From assembly GCF_000189635.1 (NCBI RefSeq), contig NW_002476317.1:434001-498000 (forward strand): a DNA stretch of 64,000 bases, written 5' to 3'. The first letter of the stretch is position 1. The number at the start of each line of letters is the position of its first letter. Made by a program: the position numbers and the translations under genes. Positions 25,785 through 39,366 of this stretch are shown here, one piece after another. Origin of the DNA: Tetrahymena thermophila SB210 (lineage: Eukaryota; Ciliophora; Oligohymenophorea; Hymenostomatida; Tetrahymenidae). Under the pieces are notes generated by a model, which made no database searches, was not told the origin of the DNA, and saw nothing but the letters and a program-made list of their open reading frames with translations.

Positions 25785-28700
25785 ATGGAAGATGATAAAC
25801 TAGCAATTCAAAAATAAACTGCTTCTATAAAATAATAATTTATGAGATTTTAAAAGATGATCAAGGCACCAACAGAAACATTATAAAATGAGAGTACACA
25901 TCAAAGTGTAAATAAAAAAGATTCAGAGCAATAATAATATTAACAAAAATAATAACAATAAGTTATTAAATGTTAAAAACTGGGGAAATTCAATTCACAA
26001 ATTAATTAAACTGAAGAAAAATTGTTTAAAAAAAATAAGTCCAATACTCACATAGCTATTGATGTAAATCAAGCAAAGGAAATTAAATACAGTAAAAATT
26101 TATTTCTTCAGGGTTAATAAATTAATTATTCTAATGAGGCTGAAGATATTCCAAAAAATACAGAATCAATAATAAAAATACATATGAAATAAAATGATTT
26201 TGCAAATTAGACTAAAAATATTGATTTTGCAAATTAAAATAATGCAAAAAATTAAAATTTAAGTGAATCAAATAAATAAAGTAACTCAGAATAAAAACTT
26301 GTTTCGTCTTATAAAGTTATTAATCCTATTGAAAACAATATTAATCAAAGAGACAACTAACTTATCAATATCTTTCAAAATACAAATTTAAAAATTAGTA
26401 ATTCTAACTAGATAGAGACACAGTAAAAAGAAATTATTTAAAAATTATCTATTCCTTCCTTTGAGAATACGCAAAATATGCTTGAGTTAAAAAATCAGTT
26501 GGTTTTTCTCCCAACTCAATACATACCTTGCTATTCTTATATTCCTCCTCAATTCCCTACAAATTACTTCTTAAATACATAGCCAAGTTAAGTCTAATAT
26601 GTTTCTCAAAGTTAAATGTTTATTCCATAATCAAATATCTAACAAAATATCATTTAAAATATTTCTAATTTTTAAAATTATGCTCCTTATAATTTTCTAA
26701 ATACCAGCATTTAGCCATAAATAAATAATACATAATAATAAGTATACAGCGCTTGGATACAACCCTAAACTTTTAATTAGAACAATCTCAATAATGAATA
26801 TAATTAGCAAAAATGCAATAACAATAATTATTTCATCCAAAACAATTTGAATTTAAATGATCAACACAATTATGAAAAAAACTAGTTAATTAATTTAAGA
26901 AGCAAAAAATAATTAGAAGAGTTGGATCAAGTTAATAATAATAATTTAATTAATTAATAATTAAATTAAAATGATATATATGTTACTAGTTTAAGTGTAA
27001 ACTAATAAAGTGATCAAGCAAAAAACTCTAATCATTAAATTATTAACCCTTAATTAATAGAAACCAAAAATATTGATTTTTCTCAAAAATCTACTAGTAA
27101 ATCTCAACAAGCCTCTTAAAATATAAATTTATAGTAATAATTAGCTGCAAGCGCTTACCCAATTCAGTAAAAACATATAGAAATTCAAGCTCCATAAAAT
27201 GTTAAGATTGAAGCTATTGAGAGTAAAGAACTGCAGTATGAAAAGTCTGGTTAGAAAGCAGTTGTTGATTAATAGTCTGAAATTTTAGAAAAAGATTAAT
27301 TATCATAATAAATATCGAAGTAATCTTTTGTCACCTTAAAGCAAGAAGAGTAAGATTAGTAAAGAAATATTAGCGACACATTTTAAATAGAAAGAGTGCA
27401 ATTACGCTCGTTCTCCTGCTAAGCATAACAAAGACAAGAAAGCGTAACATTAAACAAAATAGAACCTTCAAAAAATATACAATAATAACAATCAATAGAG
27501 AAAATATAACTAGTCCCTTACAGAGCTACCTAATTTTCAATAAAGAGTGCATGCAATCCTAATGGCAGTAAAAAAGTTAATGTTTAATATTTTATTGATA
27601 ATAACTGCATGAAATCTCAATATACATCAATAGATAAAGTTATCCATTAACACATTGATTACTATCCATAAATAACCTTTCTGAGTGCTGAATGCTTTTT
27701 ATAAATTTCTGTTAACACATTCGAAATGAAGTACTATTTGAATCTTGTGGACATCAAGTAAAAAAAAATATCGTAAAGAAGAGAAGCTAGCGGAATATTT
27801 TAATGCAGAAATAGTTCTATTTTTGAAGAAAATAAACTTGTCATTTAAAAAATAAATAATAATATATCTGCACTTTATGAAAGAGGGGAAAACTAAGTTG
27901 ATTTCATTTCGAATTCTACCCTCAAAGTAGTTAAGAGATTAAAATAATACTCTATATAGAAAGTAATTTCCTACAATAACGGGAGAGGTCTTGCTATTGC
28001 TTCTTTAAGTGGTTTAGTTACCCTTTACAATATCAACTGTAACAAATTCTCTCTTATTAACTAATTTAATGTTAAAAATATTAAATCAAAATACATGCTT
28101 TAGCAAAATCTTAATTAAAATCCATAAAACGAGCAACAAGAAGAAATTGTAAATTAAGAAGACCAAGATGAAAATCATATTCAGAATGAAGAAAGAAGAA
28201 GACAAGGTGCTCATTATGAAAAGTTTACTTTTATACTAAATTGCGATATCTTTATCTAAGATAACAAATTGATTTGGTGTGGTTCTAGCCTCTTTAAATT
28301 TACTTACTGCATAGTCGATATCACCAGTAGCGCGAAGATGATCCTTGAACCAACTCAAGCAAACTACCCAGATGGTATGATTAATAACGATTAATTAAAG
28401 ATATAAATATCCAATTTGCATGTTTTTAACGATAGAGTTTACTTTGAATTTAGCTACATAGGAAAGGAATCTGATCAGTTTTAAAATAATCAGAATTCCA
28501 GCAGCGTGCTTTTATAATCTAAATACACCGTCCTTCAATACAAGATGAATAAATAAGAAGATAACTTATAACTGACTTATTACAGTATACATCCTAATTC
28601 AAATATTATAAAAGTTTCAGACCCTTAAAACTAGATATTCCTATACAATTAGTAAAAGGCTCATATAATTGGAATTCTTTTTGAAAAATAACCCAAAAAG

Positions 28701-29006
28701 AAATAATAATAAATTTTGAATTAGGGTTAGATTTAGTCAAATAATGATAAAAGAATGGTTATTGTAGATGATATTGCATATTTTTCTAGTCTTTTTAAGG
28801 AAAGACGCTACAAAGAAAATTATGAAGAAGTAAAATTTAAGATGAACGTGTCCTAATTCCAAAATAGTCAGACTCTCTATATTTTACTAAATAGTAATAG
28901 TTCAACATCTTGTTAGAATTAAAAATTTATTACATTAGTCGATAACAAGAAAATTTTTCACAAAGTTTTTCTAAGCCAATCGTAATACACTACAAAAATA
29001 AAATGA
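25785..29006 (+). CDS. N/Q-rich protein with propeller-like C-terminal domain (paralogue A)
   Basis: Single exon, 1,073 aa, ATG 25785, TGA 29004-29006. Residues 1 to about 570 are low complexity, rich in Gln, Asn, Ile and Ser; an aromatic/Pro patch is near 255 (YIPCYSYIPPQFPTNYF). From about 575 the sequence is ordered: KYYLNLVDIKQKKISQ, VVKRLKQYSIQKVISY, NNGRGLAIASLSGLVTLYNI, TFILNCDIFIQDNKLIWCG, FLYNQQKAHIIGILFEKQ and a final TLYILLN block. Short hydrophobic strands with G-L-V/I-x-x-Y-N turns suggest a divergent beta-propeller, which is inference. The gene at 32183-35335 is a clear paralogue: the same blocks occur in the same order and at nearly the same residue numbers. Function unknown. 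Confidence 0.85.
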
Positions 29007-29815
29007 AAGAGATGAATAACTTTATTACTAAATAAATAACTAACTAACTAACTAACAAACAAACTAACTAACTAATTTATTTATAATAAATTTACTATAA
29101 AAAAAGATTAATTTATTATTATTTATATAATTATTGATGACTTTATATATTATTTATTTACTTTAGTTTAATTATAATAAGCATATTTTAAATATCCTTT
29201 ACTTAATAATTTTTGAGAATTACTAAAAAAAGAAATTTTAAGCAATGAAAAAATTCAAAATCTTTTTTATAAGACATTAAAAATTATTTTTTAAAAGTGC
29301 AAAATATATTTTAAAAAATAAAAGCCTATTTAAAAAATAGAAAAAAAATGGTTTAACATTCAATGCTTTATTTGTATTTTTTGGCTATTTAAGTAAAATT
29401 AAATTTATAAAAACTAAAGTAATATGAAAAGCTAAAGAAAGATTTGATATCTTATTTCAATAAAAAAAGAAATTTTATTTTATAATAACCAAAAAAATAA
29501 AAATAAAATTATTATTTAATTTTATTTTTAGAAATTGCTTCTTTAGCTTAATTCTTCAAAAATAAGAATCTGATTTGAAATAAAAATATGTCAAACACTA
29601 ATAAATAAACTGTTTAGTTTTATCAATTTAAAAAAAAAATTTTAATTGACTCAAAATAAGGAACAAATATCAATAATATTTATTGATAGATTCATATAAT
29701 ATAATCATTTAAATAATAAATGTTCATTAAATTATAATTTTTGTTAAACAAACTATCTAAATATTTGAAAATAAAACAAATTAATTTTTTTTTAAAAAAT
29801 CTAAGCTGATTTATA
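29007..29815. other. Intergenic spacer with CTAA repeats
   Basis: Begins with a (CTAA)n array just past the stop codon; the remainder is A/T-rich with no coding frame. Confidence 0.5.
29037..29075. repeat. (CTAA)n tetranucleotide repeat
   Basis: Imperfect array of CTAA/CAAA units starting about 30 bases after the stop of paralogue A, so probably in its 3' UTR. Confidence 0.8.
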
Positions 29816-30133
29816 TCAATCAACTTTTTATTTATTTTTTATTTATTAAAAATTAAATATCATAATTTAATTTATATAGAAGATTTAAATTATAAAAAAG
29901 ATACAAATAATAGCTTGAAGCACAGATCTCAAAAACATTCTATACTGGTCTTTATTTAAATGAAGATACATTAGAGCCAAATAGAGTATTAAATATAAAT
30001 TATCAGCCGCACTGTCATCTAATTTTATTGACAAATTATTAAATCCAGCTAAAATAAAAAAATGATGCTTTTTAAATCTAAAACAGAAATATAAACTATT
30101 TCTAGATATCTTAAGCATATATCTGATATACAT
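29816..30133 (-). CDS. Doubtful small ORF, hypothetical
   Basis: 105 codons from ATG at 30133 to TGA at 29816-29818, with a TGA just upstream. The first 80 residues look protein-like (FRFKKHHFFILAGFNNLS, IKLDDSAADNLYLILYLALM, HLNKDQYRMFLRSVLQA). The end is A/T-driven Gln/Ile/Asn. It may be a short gene, one exon of something larger, or a relic. No family is recognised. Confidence 0.25.
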
Positions 30134-32182
30134 GTTAGCTAAAGCTTAAGGTGGTTGTAAATACTTTCATATAAAAACAGAATTTACTTTTTTATATTCG
30201 TTTTATTTATGAATTTTATGAATCACCAATTATTTGTAGGTAATGACATACGCTAAATAAGAATGAACGTGTTTGCTTGAAAGAAAAAATTTTAGAGGTA
30301 TTAAAATTTGTGATAAAATAATAACCATATTTAATTAATTTTTGCCTTTAATGATATATTTATCAGCTAATTTGAGTATTAAATTGTTTTCTCTATTTTT
30401 TTTAATGAAATCAAATTTAAGTATATCCATTATATGTTTTCAATTAAATTTTACTTTTAGTTACTCAGGTAATTGTAAATAAAATTTGGGTATATTCCAA
30501 ACAATAAAAGCAATAGTTAGTTAATCAAGCAAATTTAATAAATTTCAAAACAAAATATTACCAAAAAAAGCAGTTGCTATTTTTATTATGAACTATTTAA
30601 AAATAATTTTATGAGAATAAAAATTTCTTTATTATTATTTTTTGCATAGTTTTGAAATGAAATAGTATGAAGAATTAAAGAGGTAATAAAACAATTCATA
30701 TAAAATTTATATTATATCAATGTTTAATTAAACTCAAAGTCACCTAAATATGTGTGTGAATTAATACAAATCTCTTATCTTCTTTCTATTTTTAAATTTG
30801 GAAGAGAGAATTTTCCTCTGAAATTCTTTGTAAATTTTCCTCATTTAAGGTCTTTTTTAATTTGTATTAGATCAATTGTTTAATAGATAAAATTTTTAAT
30901 AATAATTCTTAAAGGCATCAGAATACTATCTCTAATTTATGCATTTTATGTTCCTTAGTAGTTGTGAATGCAGACTAAGTAATATTAAAGTGGTTTTATC
31001 GTGTAATTGTTTAATATTTATGAGCTAATTATAATTTTCATAACCAATTAGAGTAAAAAGAAAAATCAACTAATTAACATAATCTTTATGATTTTTCCAC
31101 ATATAATCTAAGTAAGGTTTGATTTTTAGTGTCTTAATTTGTAAATTAAAATGAAAATTTTTTTTAAATAGAAATATTCATTATTAACTGATTGAGATAG
31201 ATTAAAATCGCCTTCGTTCTGTAAAAACTTTATAATTTAAATATAATATATGATTACATCATTAAAATAAATCTTAAAGGTGTATGTATTCATCTGTTAG
31301 ATATTTCTTTAAAAGTTCTAATTTCAGAAAGAAAAAAATTTAAAAATGAAACACCGAGGAGTTTATTGACTACCAATCTATTTTGCTTGCAATAGAAGGA
31401 GCTAGCATTTTAGAAGACAAAAAATTCATTCAAACATTATTTTGATAATATTTAAAAGATTTAGGAATGTGCCTTTAATATATTTAAATAAAATTAGCTT
31501 TTTCAATCAATAAATGAAAGGCTTGGAATATTTCTCATTTATAAGTTATGGTAAAATACATAAAAAGTTAATCTAATTAGAAAAAATATAAAAATTTATT
31601 CTACAAAAAAAGCCATTCTAAAAATAACAATATTTTCTTTTAATATTTACTTAGTGAATTAAATAATCTGAGTAAGTAATAAAAAGAGATGTGAACAGAT
31701 TTATCAATTAAAAGAATGAGGAAAATCAATCAGTGAGTTTGGTTGTAACCAAAAATGATAATAATAATAATATAAATAAGGAAAAAAAGAGCATGAAATT
31801 TATGTGAGTTATTGAAATAATCAATAATAAAAAAAAAAGGATATTCTTCTAATATTTCCAATTATTAACAATGAATGAATTGATAAATGCTTGCATATAT
31901 ATTTGTATGCAAAAGAAATGAAAAAATACAAGGAATTGTTAAAAACTAATTAATTAATCATTCATCAAACAAAAGCTAAAGAGAGGAATTAATAAAAAAT
32001 AGCAAAAAATAATAGAAAAAAGATTTTGAAAAGAAAAAAAATCAAATAAATACAAAAAGAAAAATAATAAATAACACAAATCGCTTCTAAACAAAAAGTG
32101 AAGTCATTCAAACGAATATAGTTATAAACACAAAAAATTATTAATTTTCTATTCAATACACTGTAAAAGAGAATATAAATAA
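30134..32182. other. AT-rich intergenic spacer
   Basis: About 2 kb upstream of paralogue B. No coding frame recognised on either strand. The last 300 bases are A-rich and are the likely promoter and leader. Confidence 0.55.
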
Positions 32183-35100
32183 ATGTTTAACCTAAACACT
32201 CCTATCAATCCGTAATAAAGATTGATGAGTGAGAGTGACCGAAATTAATCCTCTACTAAAAAAATACATACCTGCCCATCGCATCTTGCTGCGGGGATAT
32301 TAATTTAATCAGATCACTAAAGCAAACATGCTTAGAAAGTATATTGTGACGCATGCATAATTTAATTCTATCATCGCTCTAATACATTTCTCTCTAATTT
32401 CAACATCGGTTAGCAAATATAGCTGAATTAGAATGGCAACGCTTTGATAAATCTTGGATAAAAAACAATTGATAAATTTAATAATTCTTTAATACTTACT
32501 GAGCAAGAAGAATACAAACCTAATTTTATTATGGACTGCTAAAGTAATTGTAAAGAGCGCAATAAAGAAATCACAATGTAGTAATAGTTAACATAGAAAT
32601 AAGCTTTAATATATTTATAAAATATGTAATAGAATTATCATACAAACCCTGAAAGTAATAACAATTACTCTTAACAATAAAATAATTATTTATTTTTGTA
32701 AAAAACAGCTTAGAATTCTATATAACCTTAAGGAAATAGTTTCATTCCTCCAAACCACCAAAACCAAAATCAAGAATAATAAAATTAATTTGTAATGATG
32801 CAAGCTTAATAAAATACAGTGGTAACATATAACTATCAAAATCCTGATGCTTTTAGATCTTCAACTTAACATAATAACATGAATAATCATAATATAATTA
32901 GTTATAATAATTAGTGCTAAATGCAACAAGGATAATAATAAATAGTTCAAAATCCTAGTATGTAATAGCTTAATGAAAAATTTTAAAACTAAACGAGTAA
33001 TAATACTTTCTACTCGACTCAAATTTAATAAATTAACTAATTAAATACCCCATAAAGTTAATTAGATGAAATAAATCTTTAGGCTAAAAACTTTTCTCTC
33101 TCTGACTAGCCAATTCATCATTCAATGCAAAACCCACTAGAATTGTAATATTTGTAACAAAATAATATGATTTTGCAAAATTAGAGTGCAAGCCAATCAT
33201 AGAATCAACAAAGCTATTAAGATATTTTCTAATACCCACAAGCAAGACAAGAATATAATATGTAATACAATAGCGGTAATAACAATTATAATAATCAAAA
33301 TTCTTTTAACAACTTTGATAATCAACAAAAAAATTAAATAATTATACCATCTGAATAACAGCTAGTAAATGGTTTTAATTAGTAAAATTAGTAAAATATT
33401 TAAAATGGAAGAATTATTTCTTTAGAATTAAGCGCTGAAAAAAAAAATTACAGTGCTTTACAATTTTAATTAAATTAAAATTCAACAACGTCTAACAAAT
33501 TAAACTCAAGTGATGCATCAGCTCAAATTTAAAGTAACAGCATGCTACCATATTAACAAAATGAAAAGCAATTAGTACTTAAGCAGTGCGGATTAAAGAA
33601 AATAAATCAATAAATTAAGCACGCTAACAGACAATATAAGTAACAATCCGATTCTCACAATTAAGGACAGAATGAATTACATATTAGCTATAGGGCATGT
33701 GATGAGGAATTTATTGATGAAGAAGAAATGAAATTGGTCTTAGGCCACGAGTACTAATAAGAACTCTATTCTAAAAATAAAAGATAATAAAATAAGAGAT
33801 TGTCGCAAGAAGCTCAATGTGATAAGCTAATTAAAAAATAATCTTAAATAAAGCAAACTTAAGCTGTAGGAAAATCAAAGGAAATAGAAAAGAAAAAATC
33901 CGATAAAAGCAAGAAATAATAGAATTATGTAGTCTCAAGATGGTGTCCCTAATCTTAATAACTTCTTTTTGAATGGAATAACACTCCGTTGAAGCAAATA
34001 TAACTACAAAGTGATAAAATCGTGAATGAATCAGTTAACGTGGCCTCTTATGTTAATATTCTTAATAAAAATCGTATCATGATAATTTCTTAAAATACTT
34101 GCTCCTTAAAGTATTAAATAAACTTGATAGATCTTCAAGAAAATAGAGTAATATGTAAGAATTAGCTTGGTTCAAACTTTTAGCTATATCCTTTCGAACC
34201 TTCTAAGCTTAACGTATAAACAGTGAAGATTAATGAAAGATTATCTTGCATCTACTTGATGGGTGGTAGCTATTTTAAAATAATAAAGAATTCTTCACTA
34301 AATAATGTTAAGCGTGTAAAACAATTTTGCATACAGTAGATTCTTCCTATTTACAAAGGTCGTCAAGTTGTTGCTCTTTCACTAAATGGCTTGATTAATA
34401 TATATTCAACAGCTTAGGATAACTTCCACCTAATAAAATCTATGAAAATTAAGCGCGAATCCCCAATCAGTATTTCCTACGTGAACTACTTTGATGTAGA
34501 TACAGAAAATTCATTAATTTACTGCTGTGTATTATCAAACAGAACTCAATTTATTTAAATATTTAACATGTTTACTGGAGAAATTATTTACACACAAGAT
34601 ATTCATATCCTTTAACAAAACTACGGTTACAACATAACTAACATGAAAATATTTTAAAATCACTTGTATATAGAGCTGCAACTATAACAAGATGAGCATC
34701 ACCACCCTGTTTAAAGTGGATGCGAAGTACCTATCTAATTCAAAGTATAGGCATATAAGATAGATAATTAATCCCATCACTTAAATGAATTTAAAACATA
34801 CAATCATTCAAATATACTCAAATCAACCTTTTCCTCTCAGCAATTCTTCCTCTATAACTCGTAAAAATCATGTATAATAGGATTTGAAAAACTCAACCAA
34901 AAAAAATATAAACATTATTTAACACCTTCATCAAACTAGCTTTGTATGCCTAATTAACAAATGAGTTCAAACTTAATTCCTATAGATAAAAATGAAAAGA
35001 TACCAATGATGAACTAAGAATAGCTTAGCTTGTCATTAGGAGAAAGCTCTGTGAACGAAAAAATATTTAAACTCAACATCAAACAAACATCTCCGAAGTT

Positions 35101-35335
35101 TAGACCAATATTTACCCACATATTTAAAGAAATTCCACATGGACATCAGAGCAAACAAAAAAAATAGATTTCATCAATTTGTAATTAAATTCCAAACTAT
35201 TAATAATCACTCGCTTAAAATTATTCATCTTAATTTATTTGCGAATAAGAGTTAAACTAAATTTAAGATAATCAAGATATGGTTTTAACTCTCTTCGATC
35301 AAAACAAGAATGTATACAAAATCTATTAAAACTGA
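32183..35335 (+). CDS. N/Q-rich protein with propeller-like C-terminal domain (paralogue B)
   Basis: Single exon, 1,050 aa, TGA 35333-35335. The N-terminal half is Asn/Gln/Ser-rich low complexity. It then has an acidic patch (CDEEFIDEEEMKLVLGHEY, about residue 505) and a Lys-rich stretch. From about 585 the ordered domain starts with SRWCPQSQQLLFEW. Blocks shared with the gene at 25785-29006 are: SLKYQINLIDLQENRVI (versus EMKYYLNLVDIKQKKIS), NVKRVKQFCIQQILPIY (versus VVKRLKQYSIQKVISY), KGRQVVALSLNGLINIYST (versus GRGLAIASLSGLVTLYNI) and FFLYNSQKSCIIGFEKL (versus IFLYNQQKAHIIGILFE). The tandem placement, 3.2 kb apart on the same strand, indicates a local duplication that has diverged strongly. 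Function unknown. Confidence 0.87.
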
Positions 35336-37761
35336 AATAGATGAAATTTTAATTAAAAAAACAACTTTAATAATTGAAACCAAAACTTTATTTATTTATT
35401 AAATCTGATTTTTAAAAATATAATAATTACTCTCTCCCCCTTTCTATCTATCTAAAACTAATTATTTATTCAAAACAATGCATATATATATTTATATACA
35501 AATACATTCATTCATAAACATCCATTTTGATCTAAATTTCAAATAAAAAATAATTATTTCAATTAAATTATATGTATTCATTAATTAATTAATTTATTCA
35601 TGCTCTTTCTAGTTAACACTCAATCTTTCATAATTTAATCAAAGCAAATTATATTATTGAAATTTTTTATTATTATAAATGGGAGCTCACCCCTATAATT
35701 TTTTTCCTGAATTTTTCTATTTTTTCCCTATTTTTCTCTCTTTTATTGGCCAAAAAATTAATTAGCATGACAAAGGTAAATACAGAATTTTTTATATATA
35801 AAAAATTTTAAGAAAAATTTTATTATATCTTATAATGGAATAATATTAATCCTAACCAACATTTATATGAAAGACATTCTTTTTCATATCAAAAATAGAA
35901 TTTTTTTGTAATAAATTATAATGATTTAAGCAAAAGCTATCAACTATTCAAGATTTTTTTATTTTAAAAAAAGTATGTTTTATGGAGTACGGTCAAGAAA
36001 ATGTAAAAGTTTAAATAAATATCTTAATATTTATTCATAGTAGAAAATATATTTTTAAACTTAAAAATACAAAAAATATATTTTAATTTAAAATAATATC
36101 TTTTAAAAATTAAATTAAATAGTATTAATTCTAATAATCTATGAGTTTCTTAAAATGTTTTACTATATTTTACTAATAATTTAGTAACATGAAATTTAAT
36201 AAAAATTATGATGATTATTTTAATTTTGTATATATTTTTACATATTAAATAAATAAATTTAAATTAACTTTAACAAAAAATAAAGAAATTATTATTCATT
36301 TTTCTTATTCTAAAATGAGTTAAATTCAAGCTTACAAATGATGATGTAACAAAAATCAATAAATTTGTTTGCTCTCAAAAGAAATTTATGAATCAATAAT
36401 TAAATTAGTTTTATATATTATTATTTTCTAATATTTTCGAAGAGTTGATATGTTAAATATTAATTTGATATTTCGCTTAGCTAAGTTAAGAGCTTTTTTT
36501 CTTCTTCATTTTTTTTTTTCATCAATTTATTTATAAATAATTGTAAAAATTTAACAGAAGCAAACAAAGCTGCATACGAAATGGTTGTTGGCTTTATTAA
36601 AATAAATATTAGTATATTAATAAAGTTTTAATAGTTATAATACAAGATAGGAGCTATTTTCAAACTCATATCAGTCTAATTTTATGAATTCTCAGTAATT
36701 TTGATCACAATAATTGTAAAATTATTAACACTTTACAAATATGAAATAGTAACGCTATAAGCAGGATTTTCTAAGAAAGTATCTAATTCAAATCATTTAG
36801 GTTGATTATATTTTAATATATTATGAAATTTCACAATCACTTAAGAAATATTTAAGTTTATTATTTGGCAAAATTAATTAATTTTATTTATATAAATTTT
36901 AATTTATTTATTTTCCTGAATAATTTTTATACTTATAAAATTCAAAGATACATTCAAACAAATAATTTGAATGATAGCTATAATAATAAATATTAACTAA
37001 GCCAAATTTAATTTTTAAAAATATATAGAAGTCTTTACATTATATTTTCAGTTATCATTTAAAATATATATTTATGTAAATTAAAATATTTTGATTTAAC
37101 TCTTTTTATTTTAGAAGCAAAATGAATAAACATTTTCAAACAAATATTTATTTTTAATCAAATTAATTTTATGATCTCCTCTGCTCATATTTTTTTTTAT
37201 CTAATTAAATTTTACTTTCAATAATTTAAATAACATTTGTTATTAGCCAAAGTTATTACTAAAAAAAAATTTGTTTTATTTTCCTATTAATGTTTTAATT
37301 GTTTATTTAGCAAAAATATTTAAATTAATGTACTTATTAAATTGCAAATTAATTATTTTTACTAAAATTCATCAATCTTAATTTAAAATTTTACTATGCC
37401 AAGAACATAAATTTAATATTTATATTAAATTTTAAATAGCCCTAAATCTTTCTATATATATAAATTTTTATAATTCTTTCTTTTCAATTTGAATTAAACA
37501 AAATTCAAATTAATATAATATTTATTTATTTAATTTGTTATAAAAATAAATAGAATTTATTTATAAAAATTTTTTTTATTATTAGTAAATTTTTTAGAAG
37601 CAAATCAAGCAAGTTATTATGTTTAATTAAAAATTTAAAAATATAAATAGAATTACACTTAAAAATATTATATGATACTAAATAGTTTTAAAATATTTAT
37701 TTTATTCTATTTTTTAACATTTTTAATTGATAATTAGCATTCTTTTGATGTAAATATAAAT
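35336..37761. other. AT-rich convergent intergenic spacer
   Basis: 2.4 kb between the 3' ends of paralogue B and the NAXE gene. A C/T-rich patch lies at 35430-35455. A GC-richer patch with a SacI-like GAGCTC lies near 35683. No gene or RNA was recognised. Confidence 0.55.
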
Positions 37762-38553
37762 TCATTCAAGTTCTACAAAAGTTTCATTATCTTTATAATC
37801 TGGCATTACCCATTTATATTTTTCAGAAAATTCATAAGGCACAAATCTGCCACCCACAAAATGTTTGCCCTTAAAATTTCGTGAACCCTCTTTTGGCAAA
37901 GTCAGCGAGATTAGATAAGCGGGATCAAAAGAGTTATGAATGTTCCCTTTTTCAACATCCCATCCACTTGGAATATCAACAGAATAAATTGGAACATCTA
38001 CATTTTTTAATGCCTATAATACAATATCTGAGGGAGGTTTAACTGGAGGCTAAAATGAAAATCCAAAGAGAGCATCAATTACTATATCATAAGATTTAAA
38101 TAATAATTAAATTTTCTCTAAAGCATTTTCTGCATTAACATCGATTTCATTTGGTAACTCTTTGATTGGTATAGAATATTGCTTACAAATAGTTAATTAA
38201 TTGATAAAAAAATCTTTAGCTGGAGCTTTTAACAATAAAATTGTTAGCTTATACGCTTTATCTAAATGAGCTATATGTCTAGCGGCGACCATTCCATCAC
38301 CTCCATTATTTCCTGGACCACAAATTACCAGTATATTTTTAAGCTTCTAATTATGATATTTTTTATTGATATGATGAAAACAGTGAGCAACTGATTAACC
38401 AGCAAGTTCCATCAGAATATCTATGCTATATCCTACACGGTTACTCATCAAGTCTTAATCTGATTCATATGCTTCTTTTTGTGATAGGTAAGTAATACTT
38501 TAATTCATCTTTAATTATGTAAATTGGTTTCTTAAAACTTATAATCTTTTCAT
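37762..38553 (-). CDS. NAXE: NAD(P)H-hydrate epimerase (NAXE, YjeF_N family)
   Basis: Single exon, 263 aa, stop TGA at 37762-37764. The enzyme interconverts R- and S-NAD(P)HX, so that the hydratase NAXD can repair both epimers. Family features: the start block YLSQKEAYESDQDLM, GYSIDILMELAGQSVAHC, the phosphate-binding loop LVICGPGNNGGDGMVAARHI, the catalytic Asp in YDIVIDALFGFSF, PSDIVLQALKN, and VPIYSVDIPSGWDVEKG. The length is usual for a single-domain NAXE; no kinase/dehydratase domain follows. The start at 38553 gives about 18 residues before the second Met (MNQSITYLSQ); these are basic (MKRLQVLRNQFTQLK) and could act as a mitochondrial presequence, or the second Met may be the true start. 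Confidence 0.94.
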
Positions 38554-38765
38554 ACAATATTTATTAAAAGTGCTTTTTATTTATTATTCTTACAGAATGA
38601 TAATATTTTGATGGTAATAATAAGTAAATAAATAGATAATGTCTTTGCATCAATATCAGATATTTTATAAATATCTTGCTTTAAACAGCAAGACACTTTT
38701 CTGTTTAATTCCTGTGGATATATAAATTGAAAATATTGTTTTACTACAATTATATTTCTTTCCAT
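38550..38765 (-). CDS. Doubtful 71-aa ORF overlapping the NAXE start
   Basis: ATG at 38765, TGA at 38550-38552, overlapping the NAXE ATG as ATGA. The residues look more protein-like than the surrounding A/T (YFQFIYPQELNRKVSCCLK, DIYKISDIDAKTLSIYLL). It may be an upstream ORF in the NAXE leader, a tiny gene or a relic. No family recognised. Confidence 0.22.
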
Positions 38766-39366
38766 TCATTTTATTTCATGAATCTTCTAAATATTTCATT
38801 ATTGCAAAGTTATTTTCTTATGTTTTTAGAGTAGCATTTTATTAAAAATTTATTTTAATTTTAAGAAAATAATTTTTAGGAAAAAAAAAAAAATTAAAAA
38901 TATTTTTATGTAATATTTAATTTGGGGAAACACACACAAGTTAGACAAACATAATATCTGCTAAAAATCATAACTTTATTTACTTGATAATAAAAATTAC
39001 AATTTTTTAAATTAAATGTAATAAAATAATTAAACAAAAAAGCCTAAGTGTGAAGTATTTTTAATACTAATTACCTATTATAAAATTGAAAATATTTAAG
39101 ATAAAATAAATAGCCAGATTAATGAATTTTGCAAGGAAATGGCTAAGATATTCGAAATATAATAGAAAAAGAAGAAAATTAATTATTATGAGCAAATAAG
39201 AGGGTGATTTAATCAAATCAAGGGAAGAGCTAAAAAAAATACAAGATTAAAAGAATATTTGGCTTAAAAGAAAATTGAAAAATAAAGCACAAAAGAATTA
39301 AATTATTTGATAATAAAAAAAAGGATAAATAAATAATATAAGTAATTAATTTAATCACATTTTAAA
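38766..39366. other. Divergent intergenic region upstream of eL34
   Basis: Contains the promoters for the minus-strand NAXE side and the plus-strand eL34 gene. The stretch 39120-39340 is strongly purine-rich (A/G). No TATA position can be picked in this base composition. Confidence 0.5.
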
